Of a stretch of 20,402 bases of DNA, positions 16,868-20,402 are shown piece by piece (position 1 is the first letter of the stretch; each line of letters opens with the position of its first letter). A program made the translations under genes and the position numbers. Origin of the DNA: Selaginella kraussiana (Eukaryota; Streptophyta; Lycopodiopsida; Selaginellales; Selaginellaceae); the NCBI GenBank assembly GCA_001021135.1, contig LDJE01070316.1, positions 1 through 20,402 of the forward strand, read 5' to 3'. The notes beneath the pieces were generated by a model. The model was not told the DNA's origin. It saw only the letters and a program-made list of their open reading frames with translations, and searched no databases.

Positions 16868-18268
16868 CTACTTGCTAGAGCACCTGCTGATGGCCTTGGA
16901 TGCTTTGCCTTGCAAAGGCGATGCTGGTGGTGGAGTCACAGTTTCTTTGACGTCGAAATATTCGGAGCTGTATGGGATCAAGGGCCCGCTTCTGTGATAC
17001 GAATCCTTGTTCGACATATCCATCGACGAAACCGAGTACTGAGGAGACCTCATGGCCGTTGCAGAGGCGTGTTTGTTCTCTGCACTGCAAATACCACCGT
17101 CGAAGGAGTACTCGGAGGAAGCAATCTCGGTGGGAGGAGCACTGTTCTGAGCCTTGGTCTCCACACCTCCGCAATAAGATAGAATGTGGAGGAAGGCACA
17201 CGATGCTGCACTCTGCTTCATCTTCACATTATGGCTTGGCTTTTTTCCTGCTAAGAGCCTCCTCTTGGACTTGACATTCTGAAGTTTTGCACCTTCTTGC
17301 TCCACATCCTGCCCAAGCTGCTGTTTTCGCTGCTCTGGGTACATTAGCTTCCTGTCTGAGCCAAGGCAGTTGGGGGTAGAGTTGCCTGACTTGTACTCTT
17401 GAGAAGAGTAACGAGGGTCCTCAGCTTGTGCGATACGGACGTCTTGAAAAGGGTCCGAACCGGGAGGAGGCCTGATAGATCTTGAGACCTCGCAGACTCC
17501 TATGTCGTGCATGCCTGACGAGTCCTCTGAGGAAGCACCTGCATTAGAGATTTTGTGCTCTTCCGTGTTGTCAGCAGGCCTCCTCACGATTGAATCCATA
17601 GTGAGAGTCCTCATGTGCCTTGACATATGGTAGCTTGCATGCTCACCCCTCGAAGTTGCCTTTGGGCTTGTCTTCAGCCAGGATTCGGCACCTTTGAATT
17701 TCCTTTGAAGTGTTACTGGTGGTTCGCACCTGTCGAAGGAAGAAGTTTTGGTGTCTGAAACCAAGAAACGACCATTATCTCGTCATAGATCCCAGCATAT
17801 AACTGTAGTCTACCTTGGCTGCTCTCAAAATACTCTGATCCCTTGAGCACATATTCCCCTCCGGAAGCCGGAGTCAAGGAATCCTCATCGCACACGTCTT
17901 GCCAAATGTGCGCATTCTTGTACAGCCTGCATTGTAATATTGCTGACGAGAAATAACCACCAAGCAAGAAGCTCACCTCTTGCAAGACCAGGAAAACATG
18001 CTGGGCATGCCTCCGCCTCGCAAAACCGTCAGCCTATGTTTCACGTCTGCTACCAACAGCAAAAGGATCAAACATTGCATTGCAGCTTTATGGATGTGTT
18101 ACCTTTGAGACGGAGACCATCGTAGTGCGAGTGTGGAACCTCAATCATGTGCGGGGGCTCCATTTTGCCTCCCCGGCAGAGGTAGTAGACAACCTGTGCC
18201 TTGCACATTGCTGTGGTGGTCGTCCTTGACGTTCTTTCGCACATTGAATCCACCATTTGCCAAGACAA
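16868..18268 (-). CDS. SOK: SOSEKI polarity protein (DUF966, DIX-like domain)
   Basis: Minus-strand exons 18268-18103, 18046-17977, 17926-17814 and 17754-16868 give 411 aa (introns 50-59 bp). SOSEKI proteins sit at cell edges and corners in land plants and self-assemble through a DIX-like domain, giving polarity cues. The DIX-like/DUF966 region covers about 24-115: VYYLCRGGKMEPPHMIEVP, HYDGLRLKDVKHRL, LRGGGMPSMFSWSCKRLYKN, IWQDVCDEDSLTPASGGEYV and LKGSEYF. The rest, encoded by one long exon, is low-complexity, Ser/Lys-rich and probably disordered, with scattered motifs (e.g. RKLMYPEQRKQQ) and a Cys-containing segment AASCAFLHILSYCGG near 305-320. No signal peptide or membrane helix. The start at 18268 follows from the open frame; later in-frame Met codons (5, 9, 21) are possible. 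Confidence 0.92.
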
Positions 18269-18569
18269 ACAAAAATAAGCACAGAAGGTGCAATGCAGTA
18301 TAGCGCAGAGAAGTAGTAATCTAGAAAATGTGTGGCACGATCAAGTTCCCAGTTTTCAAGAGCAAGAGAGCATATTACCCCGTATATTCTCCCCCATGGA
18401 TTGATTCAGCACATGGCACTTTTTTAATCACGTCAGAAATGTTTGGATCCACACTTTGTCTTGGACAAAAGGGTGGGTGTGTGCATCATTCGCTCTTTTC
18501 ATTTGCGTTCAGTCTCCGAATAATTAGGGCTCCAAGAAAGAACTAGGGTTCCACACGATCCAAACGAAA
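18269..18569. promoter_or_regulatory. Divergent promoter between SOSEKI and the 83-aa gene
   Basis: A 301-bp spacer between two divergent start codons. On the plus-strand side a CTAGGGTT word (18543-18550, telo-box-like) lies 20 bp before the ATG at 18570, with a related TTAGGGCT at 18524-18531. No open frame of note: the 18328-18546 frame shows no family features. Confidence 0.4.
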
Positions 18570-18870
18570 ATGGTGTCCGCAACGGTAACAGGAATGGCCA
18601 TTGGCTTCTTCATGCAGATCTATTGCAACGCAGCCCGCAGGCTGCCGCTGAGAAGGCGTAAGTAAGCCCTTTGAATTGCGTGAGGAAATGTTTTGTGCGG
18701 TTGCAGATCCGTGGGAGCACCTCCTCTTCATGGGCTTGGGCGCTGGCTTCTGCAATTGGTCCGTCAGGCTGGAAGAGACGATGAGCGTGGAGCTGGAGAA
18801 GGACATAGCCGCCATGGAGAAGGCCAACTCCAGGATGCCCAAGTACAAGAGACCGCAGCCGGTGGACTAA
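18570..18870 (+). CDS. Small 83-aa membrane protein, possible mitochondrial complex I accessory protein
   Basis: Exons 18570-18657 and 18707-18870 (intron 49 bp, GTAAGT donor) join in frame to 83 aa. The N-terminal half has a hydrophobic segment (TVTGMAIGFFMQIYCNAA, about residues 5-22) followed by RRLPLRRHPWEH and a second weakly hydrophobic stretch (LLFMGLGAGFCNWSV). The C-terminal half is helical and charged (EETMSVELEKDIAAMEKANS) and ends in a basic tail. From memory this arrangement, a short helix, R-x-L-P, HPWEH, then an acidic-basic helix, recalls small plant mitochondrial proteins annotated as ESSS-type subunits of NADH dehydrogenase. That is a weak recognition; a different small membrane protein is possible. 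A polyadenylation signal AATAAA is at 18896-18901. Confidence 0.65.
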
Positions 18871-18895
18871 ATGAACGTCGGTGTATTTGTACGCT

Positions 18896-18901
18896 AATAA
18901 A
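18896..18901 (+). terminator. Polyadenylation signal of the 83-aa gene
   Basis: AATAAA lies 26 bp after the stop codon at 18870 and 37 bp before the next gene's start codon, so the transcript must end inside the short spacer or overlap the next gene. Confidence 0.45.
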
Positions 18902-18918
18902 AACCTAATCGGCTGCGA

Positions 18919-18927
18919 ATTAGGGTT
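18919..18927 (+). promoter_or_regulatory. Telo-box-like element upstream of FTA
   Basis: ATTAGGGTT sits 10 bp before the FTA start codon, in a spacer of only 67 bp after the preceding gene. It resembles the words in the 9714-9797 promoter and the element at 18543-18550. Confidence 0.4.
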
Positions 18928-18937
18928 CTTGAGCGCA

Positions 18938-20107
18938 ATGTCGAGCGACGGGGAAGGGGGAGAGTGGGTGTCGATGTGCACGAGGGATGAATGGAAAGGC
19001 CTGACGCCGATACCACAGGACGACGGCCCGGCTCCCGTTGCTCGCATATCCTACAGCGAGCGGTTTGTTGACGTGATGAACTACTTCCGTGCCGTGCTAG
19101 CAAGTGACGAGCGCTCACCACGTGCTCTCCGCCTCACGGCCTTGGCCATCGACGCCAACGCCGGCAACTACACAGTTAAGCTCAGCTGCCTCCCTTTGTG
19201 ATGTAACAAATGCATGTGAGAGCAGGTGTGGCACTTCCGTAGAGTCATACTCGAGTTCCTCAACGCAGACCTGGACAAAGAGCTTCCATTCCTTGAGAAC
19301 ATGGCAATGGACAACCCGAAGAACTATCAAATCTGGTGAGCTTACAAATGTTCTTCTATATGATTTACATGCTCCCAGGCACCACCGTCGCTGGGTGGCA
19401 GAGAAGCGAGGCCTCAAGGGCAAGGATGACGAGCTGGGCTTCACAGAGAAGGTTTTGAGAGAGGACGCCAAGAACTACCATGCATGGTCGCATCGACAGG
19501 TATAGCAGCACCCGTCGTAACTTTTTCGTCTATTTGCTTACAACAAACGGAACCAATAGTGGGTGCTGCAAGCGCTAGGGGGATGGGAAACGGAGCTCCA
19601 CTTCTGCAACAAGTTGCTCCAGCAGGATATATACAACAACTCGGCCTGGAATCAGGTGAGGTGCCAACTTGTATCTTGCTTGCTAACTTACCTGTCACGC
19701 AGCGCTACTTCGTTCTCACAAGAAGTCCCCTCGGCGGCAGCTTGTCGACTTCGGAGGTGGTATTTTGCAGAGAGGCCATCAGCTTTGCTCCAGACAACGA
19801 GAGTGCATGGAGGTATCTAGCAGGGCTGTTCAAGGACAAGCGTACCTTGGCCGAGAATGCAGATGTCGCCAGCGTATGCGTGCAGGAGCTCGCCAAGAAC
19901 AATTGCTGTGTACATGGGCTCAGCCTTTTCCTAGAGCTGCTGTGCTATGGTTTTCAGCCCACCAGTGATGACTGCATGCTCTTGGGTTTAGCTGATGGTA
20001 CCAATGATCAGATGGCTGCTCAGGTGTGCGATCGTCTTCAAGTGGCGGACCGCATGCGAGCAAATTACTGGGCATGGAGGTGCGCTTTATTAACAACACC
20101 CAACTAA
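18938..20107 (+). CDS. FTA: Protein farnesyltransferase / geranylgeranyltransferase-I alpha subunit
   Basis: Exons 18938-19174, 19226-19335, 19379-19499, 19560-19655 and 19703-20107 give 322 aa, close to the plant family length. The alpha subunit pairs with either beta subunit to attach farnesyl or geranylgeranyl groups to CaaX cysteines of cytosolic proteins. Prenyltransferase alpha repeats are seen: NYTVWHFRR (from ~77), [20 protein letters not shown] (from ~148), NNSAWNQRYF and [11 protein letters not shown]. The Lys next to the third repeat (DAKNY, Lys147) corresponds to a catalytic Lys in the mammalian subunit. A divergent C-terminal segment (about 265-322) ends in [11 protein letters not shown]. 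All four introns are 43-60 bp. The stop lies 41 bp from that of the convergent transporter. Confidence 0.93.
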
Positions 20108-20119
20108 GCATTTAGCACA

Positions 20120-20125
20120 AATAAA
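20120..20125 (+). terminator. Polyadenylation signal of FTA
   Basis: AATAAA 12 bp after the FTA stop codon and 23 bp before the stop codon of the convergent transporter. The usual cleavage distance would place the FTA transcript end inside the neighbour's coding region. Confidence 0.5.
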
Positions 20126-20148
20126 GATCAGTTTAATAAGGTTCTAGT

Positions 20149-20402
20149 TCAAGGCTTGGGCATCGTGAGCGACCTTGGTAACAAGGCGGACATGCCAAAC
20201 GCGGCGAGCGCAATGCAAGAAATGGCGAGCCAAGCAATGAACTGATGGAGCGGAAAGGTGAGCTTTGCAGCATATGACCATATCAAGCCACCGAGAGCTG
20301 GGCCTACGGCCCTGAAGAAGCTGCAAAGGCTGTGGCTCAATCCTGTCACCGCTCCCATGTTTCTGGGTGACGCAGAGTTGCTGACGAGTACCAACACGCC
20401 CG
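20149..20402 (-). CDS. Major facilitator superfamily transporter, C-terminal part
   Basis: An open frame enters from the right edge and ends at the stop codon at 20149 (about 84 residues visible). It contains SPRNMGAVTGLSHSL, then FFRAVGPALGGLIWS, a hydrophobic helix after FPLHQFIAW, and a final helix IALAAFGMSALLP, followed by a short tail ending MPKP. The GAV-x-GL...R-A-(V/L)-GPA-x-GG pattern is typical of the last two transmembrane helices of plant MFS antiporters related to ZIFL and drug:proton exporters. The substrate cannot be told from this piece. The remaining exons lie outside the window. Confidence 0.75.
   Translation of the reverse strand, partial: GVLVLVSNSASPRNMGAVTGLSHSLCSFFRAVGPALGGLIWSYAAKLTFPLHQFIAWLAISCIALAAFGMSALLPRSLTMPKP

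Noticed and set aside
1-20402. CRISPR arrays, bacterial operons, rRNA or snRNA genes
   Set aside because: No regularly spaced repeats, no operon-like prokaryotic genes and no recognisable RNA gene; the window is plant nuclear DNA.

Overview
The window looks like nuclear DNA from a land plant, most probably a lycophyte such as Selaginella moellendorffii. It encodes a PLS-type pentatricopeptide (PPR) protein, a PsbY precursor, a SOSEKI polarity protein, a mitochondrial pyruvate dehydrogenase E1-alpha and a GH9 endoglucanase. Its genes are closely packed and split by very short introns. I placed 38 introns by reading frame and family homology, and all are 41-75 bp. The species name is inference; no marker gene here settles it.

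Layout, left to right. 1-799: no gene seen, with a 58-bp tandem duplication. 800-3133 (+): single-exon PPR gene, followed by a decayed PPR fragment near 3268-3342. 3671-5193 (+): pyruvate dehydrogenase E1-alpha, 8 exons. 5403-5840 (+): small plant protein with an NFDDG motif. 5872-7859 (-): membrane-anchored GH9 endoglucanase, 6 exons. 8408-9713 (-): plastid-type YaaW-like protein, 9 exons. 9798-11748 (+): ubiquitin-specific protease, 8 exons, diverging from the previous gene across only 84 bp. 12993-14711 (+): STP-type hexose/proton symporter, 4 exons. 15029-15823 (+): PsbY polyprotein with three, not two, PsbY modules. 16868-18268 (-): SOSEKI (DUF966), 4 exons. 18570-18870 (+): 83-aa small membrane protein, 2 exons. 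18938-20107 (+): farnesyl/geranylgeranyltransferase alpha subunit, 5 exons. 20149-20402 (-): 3' end of a major facilitator transporter that continues past the window.

The genes are not a pathway cluster; this is ordinary euchromatin holding housekeeping genes. Several products act in organelles: PsbY and the YaaW-like protein probably in plastids, E1-alpha in mitochondria, the PPR protein in an organelle, and the 83-aa protein possibly in mitochondria. Regulation appears packed into short spacers. Telo-box-like TTAGGGTT words lie just upstream of three promoters, a G-box and I-box precede PsbY, and two ACGT elements precede E1-alpha.

The most interesting signals are the triple PsbY precursor, a sugar transporter with Ile in place of a sugar-contacting Asn, an unusual number of GC-AG introns (two in one gene), and a YaaW-family protein in a plant nuclear genome. 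Exon boundaries were assigned by eye; none is backed by transcript data.
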